Shown one piece after another: positions 1 to 11,963 of a DNA stretch of 64,000 bases. The position numbers and the translations under genes were made by a program. The number at the start of each line of letters is the position of its first letter. The stretch's first letter is position 1. Source of the stretch: Drosophila persimilis (taxonomy: Eukaryota; Arthropoda; Insecta; Diptera; Drosophilidae); the NCBI RefSeq assembly GCF_003286085.1, contig NW_020825326.1:2604001-2668000 (forward strand), written 5' to 3'. The notes beneath the pieces are model-generated. The model did no database searches. It was not told where the DNA came from and saw only the letters and a program-made list of their open reading frames with translations.

Positions 1-1619
1 CCAGGTTTCAGTAAACACAATAACGTGGGAAGCAAATGCAACACTATCCCGGAAAAGAATGCTGAGCTTACTACGCAAGCCTCTCACAATCTGATAGGTT
101 ACTAAAAGAAAAGTTAGTTTTTTGGAAAGGTGGAAGCAAGACGGGAAGTTGAAGAAGAGGAAGTTGAGGTTGAGGTTGAGGGTGGCACACTGGAAAGATT
201 TGGAAGGGATATGGGGGGCCTATTCTTCTTCTTAGCCTTAAACTCCTTCACCACCAAATGCTCCGGCCAAAATTTGGCGGAGCAAATGGTGTCAAATTGA
301 GTTGGAAAGATGATTATCTTAAACGAGGCTATCTGCCTGGCATAAGAGAAGTTAAATTTCTCCACCTTTAAACCCACGGCTTTTATTTTGCTTTGAATAA
401 AAGCAATTACATCATTAGATGAGGACAGGGGCCAGCCGTGAAACAAAAACTTGTCGTTTTGGTGGGACTCCCACCAGTGGTTTAGTCACCACAGGCCTAG
501 TACCTTTGGTGGCAATATCCGGAGGTCCGGAACGTCTATTTACTGGTGGGATCGGGATAGACGGGACAACCAGCGAACTTGCGGACACCACGGACACGGA
601 CGCTGCAGACGTACTTGGCTGCACATTCTCCGAGGCGATGAATTCGGCAACCGAATCTGCATCGCCAGCAGCTGTCGTTGCCCTTGGGGTGGCAAACAAA
701 ATCAGCTGCTGTACACTTTGAGTGGTCGGAGTCCGATTTTCGGCAATGAGCGGCTGAGCGACTATTGGCACTTGCAGATCCCGCGGAGTGACCTTTTTGC
801 GCCTCGGAGACTCATTCAGCAGTTTTAAACCGCTAAACTGAGCCTCCATGGCTAGGAGCCGATCGTATTGGTTTTTAAAACCAACGGTCAGCTCCTTAAC
901 GCCAATCCGCGTCTGCCTCATGAAAGATACCATTTCCTTCTCCACCGCACGGCATGCCTCGCAACTGTAATGCAAGCCATAACGTTTGGTTATAGCATCA
1001 CTCACGAGGCCAGAAAATCCAGCGCATTTTGCGTGCTCTACGCTGTCGCAGAGCCAGCAGGGGACATTCGGCTGATCGTGAGTAATCCGCTTCTTACAGG
1101 TTTTTTTGGCACAGACCACAGCGTATTACATTTTATTATTTATTTATTTACTATTATTTGCAAAACAAATTGGTAGCAGTCCAATGTGCCAGACAACGCT
1201 CAAAGCGGAATTGGTAAAAAAAGAGAGCAGAGTGGAGAGCGGTTATAGCGAGAGCTACTAAGCAGAGAGCGCTATTGCTCAGAAAGATTAAAGAGCGAAA
1301 GAGAAAGAACAGTTATTGAAGTTAAGGTGATAGCGAGAGAGTGATAAAACAACAAAAGCTACAAGACGAGAGCGGACTGTAATGCAACACAACAACACAA
1401 ACACGACAAGCCGACGCCGAAAAATAAAAAGTTAAATAATGTTTTAACACAAATCAAAAGGCATGCACTCGCGGAATAGAATAGGTTTCCAGATTGTTGG
1501 CTGGCTAGGAAGTTAATTAAAGTTTATTTAGGAAAACACCGGCTGTTTATTCAAAACAAAAGGAAACAATGCGGAGCGCAAAACAAAAACGCGTCTGGTC
1601 ACTACGAAAGAGAACGAAC
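1..1619 (-). mobile_element. CR1-0, 5' part of a CR1-type non-LTR element
   Basis: The 5' half of a CR1-clade retrotransposon enters from the left edge: the first codons of ORF2 (about 1-113), all of ORF1 and the 5' UTR. It corresponds base for base, with few differences, to the right part of CR1-1. The 5' UTR (about 1132-1619) is rich in gagag/gcgag motifs and stops abruptly at 1619/1620, where Polinton sequence begins. The related copies CR1-3 and CR1-4 continue a further 200 bp or so, so this 5' end is a junction and not the element's natural end. Confidence 0.85.
114..1131 (-). pseudogene. CR1 ORF1 (Gag-like, PHD finger), broken
   Basis: ORF1 of CR1 elements encodes a nucleic-acid-binding protein. 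The natural ATG (1129-1131) is followed at once by TAA (1126-1128), where CR1-3 and CR1-4 have GAA. Downstream an N-terminal Cys/His cluster reads as a PHD-like finger: CAKKTC, then CWLC, HAKC and CEAC within about 55 residues. A Ser/Thr/Pro/Val-rich middle follows. The frame ends after VSRLAPVLI, and the C-terminal part (FHGWPL onward to a Thr/Ser-rich tail) continues in the next frame at 114-446. That break is present in every CR1 copy in the window. The PHD assignment follows the known CR1 ORF1 architecture; function in this copy is unlikely. Confidence 0.8.
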
Positions 1620-4199
1620 TATACTTATACCATATTTTGTGTATTATTACTAGCATCTAAAATATTTTTAATTTCATAGTGATTATGATCGTTTGTCATC
1701 CTTATAATTTAGACTTATCTTATTTACAATTTCAGTATAAATTTTATGACCAATAATTCTAATAACTCTCTGTTGTCCATAATAGGTTTTTTTTATGTCC
1801 AATTCATTCAATATATTGAGTATGAGTTAATCGTTTCACTACTGACTTTTTTACGCCTTTAACCTTCCGTCAAACGACGTCATTATTTTCCCTACATTTT
1901 CGTCTTTCATTAATCCAAGCTCTTTGTTATTGGCGAGATTTATACCGAATCTGATTGAGGCTAGGTAATTGGATGTATCAAAGCGATTAGGATTGTCTTT
2001 AATTAAATCATAAAAATCTTCTTCTGATGATATAATAAATGAATCTGTATCCATATAGAGTATTTTTGATGATGGACATTTTACAGAAGGAAAATTATAG
2101 ACATAGTCATACATTAACAATTTTGAAAGCTCTAATACACTAACTTCAATGTATATGGCCTTATCATAAAAAATTCTGGACTTAGTTGATTCAATGGCAG
2201 CCAAATTATCTCCAAAGATTTCAACACTGTGGAAATTATGTCTTGCTATGCGTTGTCTAAACCCTGCAGAGTTTTGTCTTGAATCATAATGTTTAACTAA
2301 TGCAACCTCACGACGTTTTTCTACATTCCTCATTGTTTTGCCGTGAACGGCATTAACCATTAATTTTTAAAAGTTTATTTCAAAGTCATTGCTAGCTAAT
2401 TTTCTAAGAGATGTATTGAGCTCAATATAAGGTTTCAGCCAACAGGACTGATTAAATGATAAAAATCGAGATATTTTTTCTAAAATCATACCCTGCTCTA
2501 AACATAACTGTAGCTGCTTCAAATGGATTATATAGTTCTTTATATCAGTTAAGTCAGCTATTAGTTATGTCTGCTTTCCTCCTGGTGGAATCGTATTTTC
2601 GGGGCAAAAAGGTAAACTATTATGCTTATTATGAATATCATCAGGATATCGCAATCTACTTCAAAAATATATCCAACATCACTAGATGCTAATATGCTAA
2701 GAACGATGAGAGATGAAATTTCATCGTTACTTAGAAATTTAAAATTAGAAAATGGAAGGGGTTGACTCATAGGCTATGAGTCATAGCCCATCCATATAAG
2801 TTGTTGGCGTCAATATATGAAAGGAAATTTATGGGTTCAGTAGGCTTAAATTTATTATTTAAATATTTGTTATTTGCTGTTGCAATCCGTTGAGTACAGT
2901 GGGTCAACCCTTCACGAACAGCAGTTTTTAACAAATTAGAAATGTCAGGATCACTAACAAGTTCTAATTCTACCTTTGTGTATTTTAACATTGCATCCCA
3001 TGAAACTGAAGGAGCAGTAGCATAATTAATGGGGTCTAACCTGTACACTGGGGAGCAAAGACTCCTAAAATTCTCAAATACATCAGCAAGAATTAAAACA
3101 TCGCTTTCCAAATATAATTTTAAATAATCTCTGATACATTTGCAATTAAATGCGCCCCCAAACCTTCTGAGCAAAGTTGTAGTCTTCAACACTGCATTCC
3201 TCATCATTTTGGGAATTATAAAAATATTCTCGCGAAGGAAGCAGGGATTCATCAAATTTTTTAAAACTATCCAAATAATCATAGGGAAATACTCCCTTTC
3301 GTCGTAGCATATCAAATTTTTCACCTTGATATTTAGTTTTCAAAATTAAAATAAAATTCCCTATGTCCATATAACCAGCGAGTTTTTCTAAGCTTGAATT
3401 TTAAAATATATTTGAATCTATATATCTGATTTTATATTGATGAAGATAAGATTCATCTAGCTTACAAATTTGAGTTAACATATATTGCGTTATTTGCAAG
3501 GAATGGATCTTAGTTCACCTTTTATTGATGTAACAAATAAATGTATATCATAACGAGACAAGTTATGAAAAACTACAGGGAAAAAGGGATCGCTTAATCT
3601 AAATTTCTGTTTACCCAACTTATGAATAGGACCTACATATTGACCTGTAAACTGATCAAAGAATTTTTCTCGATCATCATCAGAAATTTGTTTCCCGCAG
3701 GCATAGCAAACGCCATGTTCCTGGTAATCCTCATCCCAAATGTTAAACTGGTAGATTGGTTTTTTATAGGACTTCCAGTACATCTCATAAAGTCCATCGA
3801 CTTTCATCCTAAGTGCTTGACAAAATTTTTGGAAACAATCCGGTCCTGAAATAACAAAATCATAATGTTTATGAGTTTATTACCTTTGCTGGATTGTGAA
3901 AATATTTACCACATCTCATTAAGGTGAGCATTGTATTTATGTAAAATATAAAATGCTGCACATTCTGTATGCCTCTGTACCTCTGTATAGTAGTTGATGA
4001 TTTTGATGGTTCATTAAGATTTATATGGTAATTTTCCAAAACTGCTTCGATGTCAGCATAAATTACTACTGGTGTAGATAGTTTTTAAGAAAAACTTTTG
4101 AAGACAGTTTTGGTATTAGGTTCAGGATACTTTTACACACTCTTCAGTGTCATGAAACGTATTTGTTGTACTATAAAATTGCAAACAGTTCTCGTAAAA
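1620..4199 (-). mobile_element. Polinton/Maverick fragment, array unit 1
   Basis: This fragment contains essentially only the DNA polymerase B gene and about 60 bp downstream. No Polinton integrase, ATPase, protease or capsid genes are present, and no terminal inverted repeats are seen. It abuts the truncated CR1 5' UTR on the left. On the right it grades near 4200 into sequence I cannot identify. The same fragment recurs in units 2 and 3. Confidence 0.75.
1683..4190 (-). pseudogene. Protein-primed family B DNA polymerase (Polinton), decayed
   Basis: This is a relic of the replicative polymerase of Polinton/Maverick DNA transposons. Reading on the minus strand from the right, one sees an ExoI-like VIYADIEAVL (near 4050-4080), an ExoII-like FHNLSRYDIH (near 3550), a palm motif YIDANNLYGWAM (near 2800), KLMVNAVHGKTMRN (near 2350), the catalytic YMDTDSF (near 2050) and a basic C-terminus ending at a TAA at 1683-1685. 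The order matches the family. The frame is interrupted by many stops and shifts, including a 14-bp duplication near 2770-2790. Unit 1 also carries a short inverted segment at 3477-3491. It cannot encode a working enzyme. Confidence 0.85.
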
Positions 4200-4573
4200 T
4201 TATGCAGCACTATGGGATCTACTATGTTGCCAATAACATAATTTCCTCATGCACGTTATATATGCATAATGCATCATTTGCATATTATCACTATTAATTA
4301 TAAGCAAATTTATGTGTTGAGTCCGAATTTTCCTAGTCCTCACTGTGGGTCCTACAACGTTTTTCCCATTACTTGGACGTTGACTGCATCTTAAAAGGGG
4401 CGATGCAGTTACTGCACCGTCAAGTGGCCCGTGTGACACCAGCAGAAGGCTGTTACGCGCGGATCCCAGGCAAAACGCAGCCCTCCTCTCGCCCAACCGA
4501 CCGAGGGGCGCTGCCGCATGACGCGCGGTGCGTAGCCGAACCGAACACGAGCATGCAAGAAAGATAGCTATTA
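4200..4573. other. Unidentified sequence between Polinton and the CR1 3' end (unit 1)
   Basis: About 370 bp holds an AT-rich part (4200-4340) and a GC-rich part (4380-4560). Open frames exist (for example 4200-4496 minus) but they lack any recognisable domain and look accidental. The stretch 4378-4458 recurs, slightly diverged, at about 47180-47263 inside BEL-A, and identically placed in units 2 and 3. It contains the small palindrome tgcagttactgca. It could be the end of an unrecognised transposon. I see no RNA gene. Confidence 0.5.
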
Positions 4574-4653
4574 GACTAAGATTCGAGGAAAATTAGTACT
4601 AAACTTACTAAGAAACTAAGCATGCAATCAAAATACAAATACCACTACAATTA

Positions 4654-7441
4654 CTAATTACTAGAAAGGTGTGTAAGGATTAGTAATTTAATAAGAGGGA
4701 GAGAATAAGTGGTGGATATAATATGGTAGAGGGAATTATAATCCGAGCATAAGACCCTAAATGGTTCATGCAAGGAATAATTCGATCTACAAAGTGGAAG
4801 GAACAACGGTATAAAATATCTAGCAAGTCTAATAGGAATCGTGAAGTTTATGCGGCTCAACAGATCAGGGCTGTCTATGTCACCCCTGATCAAGTTGTGC
4901 ACAAATATCACACCAAGCATTTTTCTACGGTTAACTAAGGATGGGAGGTTTACTAATAGTAGTCTACTAGAGTAAGATGGGAGTCTTACACCCGCATCCC
5001 AGTTAAGGCCCCGCAGAGCAAAGAGTAAAAAGATGTTCTGTACTGATTCTATACGGTCCTGGTGTACTTTGTACTGAGGGCACCATACACAGGAGCCGTA
5101 TTCTAAAATCGGACAAACTAGCGTAGTATAGAGAGTTTTTGTTATATAGGGGTCGTCAAATTTCTTTGACCACCTCTTTATAAACCCAAGCACGCCCATG
5201 GCCTTATTTACCATGGTAGAAATGTGTTCGGAAAACTTTAACTTGGGGTCTAACATAACACCCAGATCATCCACCAGGGTAATTCTCTCAAGAGAACCAC
5301 CAAATAGGGTGTAGGTAGCCAACAAGGGGCTAGAACGATGAAATGTCATTACTTTGCATTTCGAGGCATTAAGGTGTAACAAGTGTGCACAACACCATGA
5401 CTGAAAGCTATTGAGATCGGATTGCAAGCGAGAACGAAATGAAATGTCCTTGTACTGGACACAGAGTTTAACATCATCCGCATTCATAAGTACTCGAGAG
5501 TATGTTAATACTGAAGGCAAGTCATTAATAAAGAGTGTGAAGAGTAAGGGGCCTAGATGGCTGCCCTGTGGTACTCCCGAAGAAACCTTTACTGGTAAAG
5601 AGAGGGAGTTTTTGAAGAGGACTCTTTGAGACCTAGGACAAAGATAGCTAGAAATCCATCTCAGGAGGTTGGGCGGAAACCCTAAAAGGTCAAGTTTATG
5701 TGCTAGAAGGGAATGGTTTACAGAGTCGAATGCTTTGCTAAAGTCGATGTAAATAACATCCGTCTGTAAGTTACCTTGAAAGCCTTTAATAATGAAAGAG
5801 GTAAACTCTAACAAGTTCATGGTGGTTGATCGCCGCCTTATAAATCCATGCTGAGTTGGAGATATAAGTGACTTGCAGAGATGTTGCAAGTGCGGAGTTA
5901 AAACCTTCTCAAACATTTTTGGAATAGCGGATAACTTTGCTATACCTCTATAATTTTTTGCATCAGACTTGCTACCTTTTTTATGGAGAGGAATTATAAA
6001 CGATTCCTTCCAGATTGGGGGGAAACAAGAGGAATCAATGGACAGGGTGAATAGTTTAAGCAAACGTCCACACAGAGCCTCGGCGTAGTACCTGAGTACA
6101 CAACCTGGAACCCCGTCTGGACCCGGTGAAAACACCGGCTTAACTAGTCGAAGATCATGAAGTAGGGAACATTCATTTAACAAGGGACTGAATATGCCGT
6201 TCGACCTCGGTATACCGTATGGGTACGGATGACCAGAGTAGCTTTCCTCAGAATATGTGGTTTGGAAAAACTGGGCAAAAAGATCGGCAATTACCTGATC
6301 ATTATTTTCCGACGTATTACAAAATGATAGCGAGGATGGGTGTGCGGACGTTCTACGCTTACTGTTTACGAAGCAGTAAAACTGTTTAGGGTCCTGAGAA
6401 AAACGTATCCTGCAACGAGATTGGTAGTTCTTATAGCATTGAGCATTAAGAACTGAAAAGTTTGACCGAGCTATTACATAACGAGAGTGAGAAGTAGGAG
6501 AGCCCACTTCTTGAAATTTTTTATAAAGTCTTGATTTTAAGTTTTTTAGACTGGATAACTCTTTGGTAAACCAAGTGGGGTTTTCCAGATCTAATCGGAC
6601 AAGAAAGCGGGACACAAGAATCAAAAAATGTGCCAAGAGGATTGTAAAAAATGTTTGTGCCTTTTGTGACATCAGTGCACAAGTACAAAGCGGACCAATC
6701 AAAATCCCTAATGAGGTTATTAAGCTTCGCAAACTCGGCTTTACGAAAGCAGCGGACACGTTCAGGTAGTCTACTCGACCGATCCAATACAGTTGGTCCT
6801 ATATCTAGCGACACCTCGAAAGTAGGGTGGTAGGCGTCTTCAGGTATAGTGAGCGGAAGGGCTCGGGTTAACAACACTATGGTCGGATCCGATACAAAGC
6901 ATAGATCAAGCAATCGACCCAAGGAATTTTTCACATGATTGACTTGAGACAGGGACAGGTCAAGCAAGCCGTCAACAAAGTCATGTCGTGACATGGGCAC
7001 TAGGATACTAGACTCGTTTACCGAAGACCAAACAGTTCTTGGCAAGTTGAAGTCACCAAGAACTATCATATGATCTTCCGAATAAGGTGGAATATATGAG
7101 CAAGTAATGAATATAGCGAAAGCGGGAAGAATCAGTTTTACACACAGGAATTCCAGTTCCCATTGGACTTGGACTGTGAAACGTCCCGACGCGAAATTAG
7201 AGTTCACTGCAATCAGAACCCCTCCTGCACTTCGAGACGAACGGTCTTTCCTAAAAGTTGTGTACCGACCTGCCAAAACCTCGGAACTAAGAATGTCCGG
7301 CTTTAACCAGGTTTCAGTAAACACAATAACGTGGGAAGAAAATGCAACACTATCCCGGAAAAGAATGCTGAGCTTACTACGCAAGCCTCTCACAATCTGA
7401 TAGGTTACTAAAAGAAAAGTTAGTTTTTTGGAAAGGTGGAA
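4654..7441 (-). pseudogene. CR1 ORF2: endonuclease + reverse transcriptase (CR1-1)
   Basis: An N-terminal APE-type endonuclease occupies roughly 6570-7441 (FTETWL, VLGDFNLP, LLDLCFVSD). The reverse transcriptase occupies roughly 4950-6300: IIPLHKKGSKSDAKNYRGI, QHGFIRRRST, YIDFSKAFDSVNH, SSGVPQGSHLGPLLF and the catalytic box. A frame change near 6570-6600 separates the two parts and is shared by all CR1 copies. The RT half is a single 701-codon frame. Two conserved residues are altered: the catalytic box reads NADD (near 5480) where CR1-4 has YADD, and the endonuclease Asn of the QNVRGL motif is Ile (codon at 7394-7396). The stretch between YIPPYSE and DHMIVLGDFN seems short for this family. 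It is probably inactive. Confidence 0.85.
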
Positions 7442-8437
7442 GCAAGACGGGAAGTTGAAGAAGAGGAAGTTGAGGTTGAGGTTGAGGGTGGCACACTGGA
7501 AAGATTTGGAAGGGATATGGGGGGCCTATTCTTCTTCTTAGCCTTAAACTCCTTCACCACCAAATGCTCCGGCCAAAATTTGGCGGAGCAAATGGTGTCA
7601 AATTGAGTTGGGGAGATGATTATCTTAAACGAGGCTATCTGCCTGGCATAAGAGAAGTTAAATTTCTCCACCTTTAAACCCACGGCTTTTATTTTGCTTT
7701 GAATAAAAGCAATTACATCATTAGATGAGGTCAGGGGCCAGCCGTGAAACAAAAACTTGTCGTTTTGGTGGGACTCCCACCAGTGGTTTAGTCACCACAG
7801 GCCTAGTACCTTTGGTGGCAATATCCGGAGGTCCGGAACGTCTATTTACTGGTGGGATCGGGATAGACGGGACAACCAGCGAACTTGCGGACACCACGGA
7901 CACGGACGCTGCAGACGTACTTGGCTGCACATTCTCCGAGGCGATGAATTCGGCAACCGAATCTGCATCGCCAGCAGCTGTCGTTGCCCTTGGGGTGGCA
8001 AACAAAATCAGCTGCTGTACACTTTGAGTGGTCGGAGTCCGATTTTCGGCAATGAGCGGCTGAGCGACTATTGGCACTTGCAGATCCCGCGGAGTGACCT
8101 TTTTGCGCCTCGGAGACTCATTCAGCAGTTTTAAACCGCTAAACTAAGCCTCCATGGCTAGGAGCCGATCGTATTGGTTTTTAAAACCAACGGTCAGCTC
8201 CTTAACGCCAATCCGCGTCTGCCTCATGAAAGATACCATTTCCTTCTCCACCGCACGGCATGCCTCGCAACTGTAATGCAAGCCATTACGTTTGGTTATA
8301 GCATCACTCACGAGGCCAGAAAATCCAGCGCATTTTGCGTGCTCTACGCTGTCGCAGAGCCAGCAGGGGACATTCGGCTGATCGTGAGTAATCCGCTTCT
8401 TACAGGTTTTTTTGGCACAGACCACAGCGTATTACAT
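7420..8437 (-). pseudogene. CR1 ORF1 (PHD finger), broken (CR1-1)
   Basis: This is the same ORF1 as at 114-1131. The ATG (8435-8437) is followed by TAA (8432-8434). A further stop lies at about 8141-8143, where CR1-0, CR1-3 and CR1-4 read Gln within EAQFSG. The C-terminal third (7420-7752) is in another frame and ends in a Ser/Thr-rich tail. The PHD-like Cys/His cluster is intact between about 8270 and 8425. Confidence 0.8.
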
Positions 8438-8925
8438 TTTATTATTTATTTATTTACTATTATTTGCAAAACAAATTGGTAGCAGTCCAATGTGCCAGAC
8501 AACGCTCAAAGCGGAATTGGTAAAAAAAGAGAGCAGAGTGGAGAGCGGTTATAGCGAGAGCTACTAAGCAGAGAGCGCTATTGCTCAGAAAGATTAAAGA
8601 GCGAAAGAGAAAGAACAGTTATTGAAGTTAAGGTGATAGCGAGAGAGTGATAAAACAACAAAAGCTACAAGACGAGAGCGGACTGTAATGCAACACAACA
8701 ACACAAACACGACAAGCCGACGCCGAAAAATAAAAAGTTAAATAATGTTTTAACACAAATCAAAAGGCATGCACTCGCGGAATAGAATAGGTTTCCAGAT
8801 TGTTGGCTGGCTAGGAAGTTAATTAAAGTTTATTTAGGAAAACACCGGCTGTTTATTCAAAACAAAAGGAAACAATGCGGAGCGCAAAACAAAAACGCGT
8901 CTGGTCACTACGAAAGAGAACGAAC

Positions 8926-11509
8926 TATACTTATACCATATTTTGTGTATTATTACTAGCATCTAAAATATTTTTAATTTCATAGTGATTATGATCGTTT
9001 GTCATCCTTATAATTTAGACTTATCTTATTTACAATTTCAGTATAAATTTTATGACCAATAATTCTAATAACTCTCTGTTGTCCATAATAGGTTTTTTTT
9101 ATGTCCAATTCATTCAATATATTGAGTATGAGTTAATCGTTTCACTACTGACTTTTTTACGCCTTTAACCTTCCGTCAAACGACGTCATTATTTTCCCTA
9201 CATTTTCGTCTTTCATTAATCCAAGCTCTTTGTTATTGGCGAGATTTATACCGAATCTGATTGAGGCTAGGTAATTGGATGTATCAAAGCGATTAGGATT
9301 GTCTTTAATTAAATCATAAAAATCTTCTTCTGATGATATAATAAATGAATCTGTATCCATATAGAGTATTTTTGATGATGGACATTTTACAGAAGGAAAA
9401 TTATAGACATAGTCATACATTAACAATTTTGAAAGCTCTAATACACTAACTTCAATGTATATGGCCTTATCATAAAAAATTCTGGACTTAGTTGATTTAA
9501 TGGCAGCCAAATTATCTCCAAAGATTTCAACACTGTGGAAATTATGTCTTGCTATGCGTTGTCTAAACCCTGCAGAGTTTTGTCTTGAATCATAATGTTT
9601 AACTAATGCAACCTCACGACGTTTTTCTACATTCCTCATTGTTTTGCCGTGAACGGCATTAACCATTAATTTGTAAAAGTTTATCTCAAAGTCATTGCTA
9701 GCTAATTTTCTAAGTGATGTATTGAGCTCAATATAAGGTTTCAGCCAACAGGACTGATTAAATGATAAAACTCGAGATATTTTTTCTAAAGTCATACCCT
9801 GCTCTAAACATAACTGTAGCTGCTTCAAATGGATTATATAGTTCTTTATATCAGTTAAGTCAGCTATTAGTTATGTCTGCTTTCCTCCTGGTGGAATCGT
9901 ATTTTCGGGGCAAAAAGGTAAACTATTATGCTTATTATGAATATCATCAGGATATCGCAATCTACTTCAAAAATATATCCAACATCACTAGATGCTAATA
10001 TGCTAAGAACGATGAGAGATGAAATTTCATCGATACTTAGAAATTTAAAATTAGAAAATGGAAGGGGTTGACTCATAGGCTATGAGTCATAGCCCATCCA
10101 TATAAGTTGTTGGCGTCAATATATGAAAGGAAATTTATGGGTTCAGTAGGCTTAAATTTATTATTTAAATATTTGTTATTTGCTGTTGCAATCCGTTGAG
10201 TACAGTGGGTCAACCCTCCACGAACAGCAGTTTTTAACAAATTAGAAATGTCAGGATCACTAACAAGTTCTAATTCTACCTTTGTGTATTTTAACATTGC
10301 ATCCCATGAAACTGAAGGAGCAGTAGCTTAATTAATGGGGTCTAACCTGTACACTGGGGAGCAAAGACTCCTAAAATTCTCAAATACATCAGCAAGAATT
10401 AAAACATCGCTTTCCAAATATAATTTTAAATAATCTCTGATACATTTGCAATTAAATGCGCCCCCAAACCTTCTGAGCAAAGTTGTAGTCTTCAACACTG
10501 AATTCCTCATCATTTAGGGAATTATAAAAATATTCTCGCGAAGGAAGCAGGGATTCATCAAATTTTTTAAAACTATCCAAATAATCATAGGGAAATACTC
10601 CCTTTCGTCGTAGCATATCAAATTTTTCACCTTGATATTTAGTTTTCAAAATGAAAATAAAATTCCCTATGTCCATATAACCAGCGAGTTTTTCTAAGCT
10701 TGAATTTTAAAATATATTTGAATCTATATATCTGATTTTATATTGATGAAGATAAGATTCATCTAGCTTACAAATTTGAGTTAACGCAATATATAACTCT
10801 TTATTGCAAGGAATGGATCTTAGTTCACCTTTTATTGATGTAACAAATAAATGTATATCATAACGAGACAAGTTATGAAAAACTACAGGGAAAAAGGGAT
10901 CGCTTAATCTAAATTTCTGTTTACCCAACTTATGAATAGGACCTACATATTGACCTGTAAACTGATCAAAGAATTTTTCTCGATCATCATCAGAAATTTG
11001 TTTCCCGCAGGCATAGCAAACGCCATGTTCCTGGTAATCCTCATCCCAAATGTTAAACTGGTAGATTGGTTTTTTATAGGACTTCCAGTACATCTCATAA
11101 AGTCCATCGACTTTCATCCTAAGTGCTTGACAAAATTTTTGGAAACAATCCGGTCCTGAAATAACAAAATCATAATGTTTATGAGTTTATTACCTTTGCT
11201 GGATTGTGAAAATATTTACCACATCTCATTAAGGTGAGCATTGTATTTATGTAAAATATAAAATGCTGCACATTCTGTATGCCTCTGTACCTCTGTATAG
11301 TAGTTGATGATTTTGATGGTTCATTAAGATTTATATGGTAATTTTCCAAAACTGCTTCGATGTCAGCATAAATTACTACTGGTGGAGATAGTTTTTAAGA
11401 AAAACTTTTGAAGACAGTTTTGGTATTAGGTTCAGGATACTTTTACACACTCTTCAGTGTCATGAAACGTATTTGTTGTACTATAAAATTGCAAACAGTT
11501 CTCGTAAAA
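8926..11509 (-). mobile_element. Polinton/Maverick fragment, array unit 2
   Basis: This is a second copy of the Polinton segment, with the same left junction to the CR1 5' UTR and the same right edge as unit 1. It resembles unit 3 more closely than unit 1, which fits a later duplication of this unit. Confidence 0.75.
8989..11500 (-). pseudogene. Polinton family B DNA polymerase, decayed (unit 2)
   Basis: It has the same motif order as unit 1: exonuclease part near 10860-11390, palm motifs YIDANNLYGWAM near 10110, KLMVNAVHGKTMRN near 9650 and YMDTDSF near 9355. The frame 9157-9828 (223 codons) covers the pol B and pol C region, and 10707-11117 covers part of the exonuclease with a CYACGK zinc-binding-like pair. 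The segment 10783-10797 keeps the coding orientation that is inverted in unit 1. Stops and frameshifts shared with the other units, including the 14-bp duplication near 10075-10090, mean the lesions predate the tandem duplication. Confidence 0.85.
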
Positions 11510-11883
11510 TTATGCAGCACTATGGGATCTACTATGTTGCCAATAACATAATTTCCTCATGCACGTTATATATGCATAATGCATCATTTGCATATTATCA
11601 CTATTAATTATAAGCAAATTTATGTGTTGAGTCCGAATTTTCCTAGTCCTCACTGTGGGTCCTACAACGTTTTTCCCATTACTTGGACGTTGACTGCATC
11701 TTAAAAGGGGCGATGCAGTTACTGCACCGTCAAGTGGCCCGTGTGACACCAGCAGAAGGCTGTTACGCGCGGATCCCAGGCAAAACGCAGCCCTCCTCCC
11801 GCCCAACCGACCGAGGGGCGCTGCCGCATGACGCGCGGTGCGTAGCCGAACCGAACACGAGCATGCAAGAAAGATAGCTATTA
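11510..11883. other. Unidentified sequence between Polinton and the CR1 3' end (unit 2)
   Basis: Equivalent of 4200-4573, with only scattered substitutions. Nothing functional is recognised. Confidence 0.5.
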
Positions 11884-11963
11884 GACTAAGATTCGAGGAA
11901 AATTAGTACTAAACTTACTAAGAAACTAAGCATGCAATCAAAATACAAATACCACTACAATTA

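Larger units (their letters stand above)
4574..8925 (-). mobile_element. CR1-1, array copy with full 3' end
   Basis: A 4.35-kb CR1 element runs from its 3' end (near gactaagattcgagg, a boundary shared with CR1-4 at 38159) to a truncated 5' UTR that meets Polinton DNA at 8925/8926. ORF order on the minus strand is ORF1 then ORF2. No poly(A) tail or target duplication is evident, as is usual for CR1. Compared with CR1-2 and CR1-3 it lacks the 17-bp RT deletion and the 29-bp ORF1/ORF2 deletion, so it keeps the longest RT reading frame of the array. Confidence 0.85.

Noticed and set aside
419-828. Open frames of 100-125 codons on the plus strand in every CR1 ORF1
   Set aside because: They are antisense shadows of ORF1, repeated because ORF1 is repeated.
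1683-4190. Polymerase relic as a viral (for example adenovirus-like or parvovirus-like) insertion
   Set aside because: Its motifs fit Polinton polymerases and no capsid or other viral gene accompanies it; without a tree a related viral source cannot be fully excluded.
4200-4496. 98-codon minus-strand frame in the unidentified module
   Set aside because: It spans AT-rich and GC-rich parts of different origin and has no domain; probably chance.
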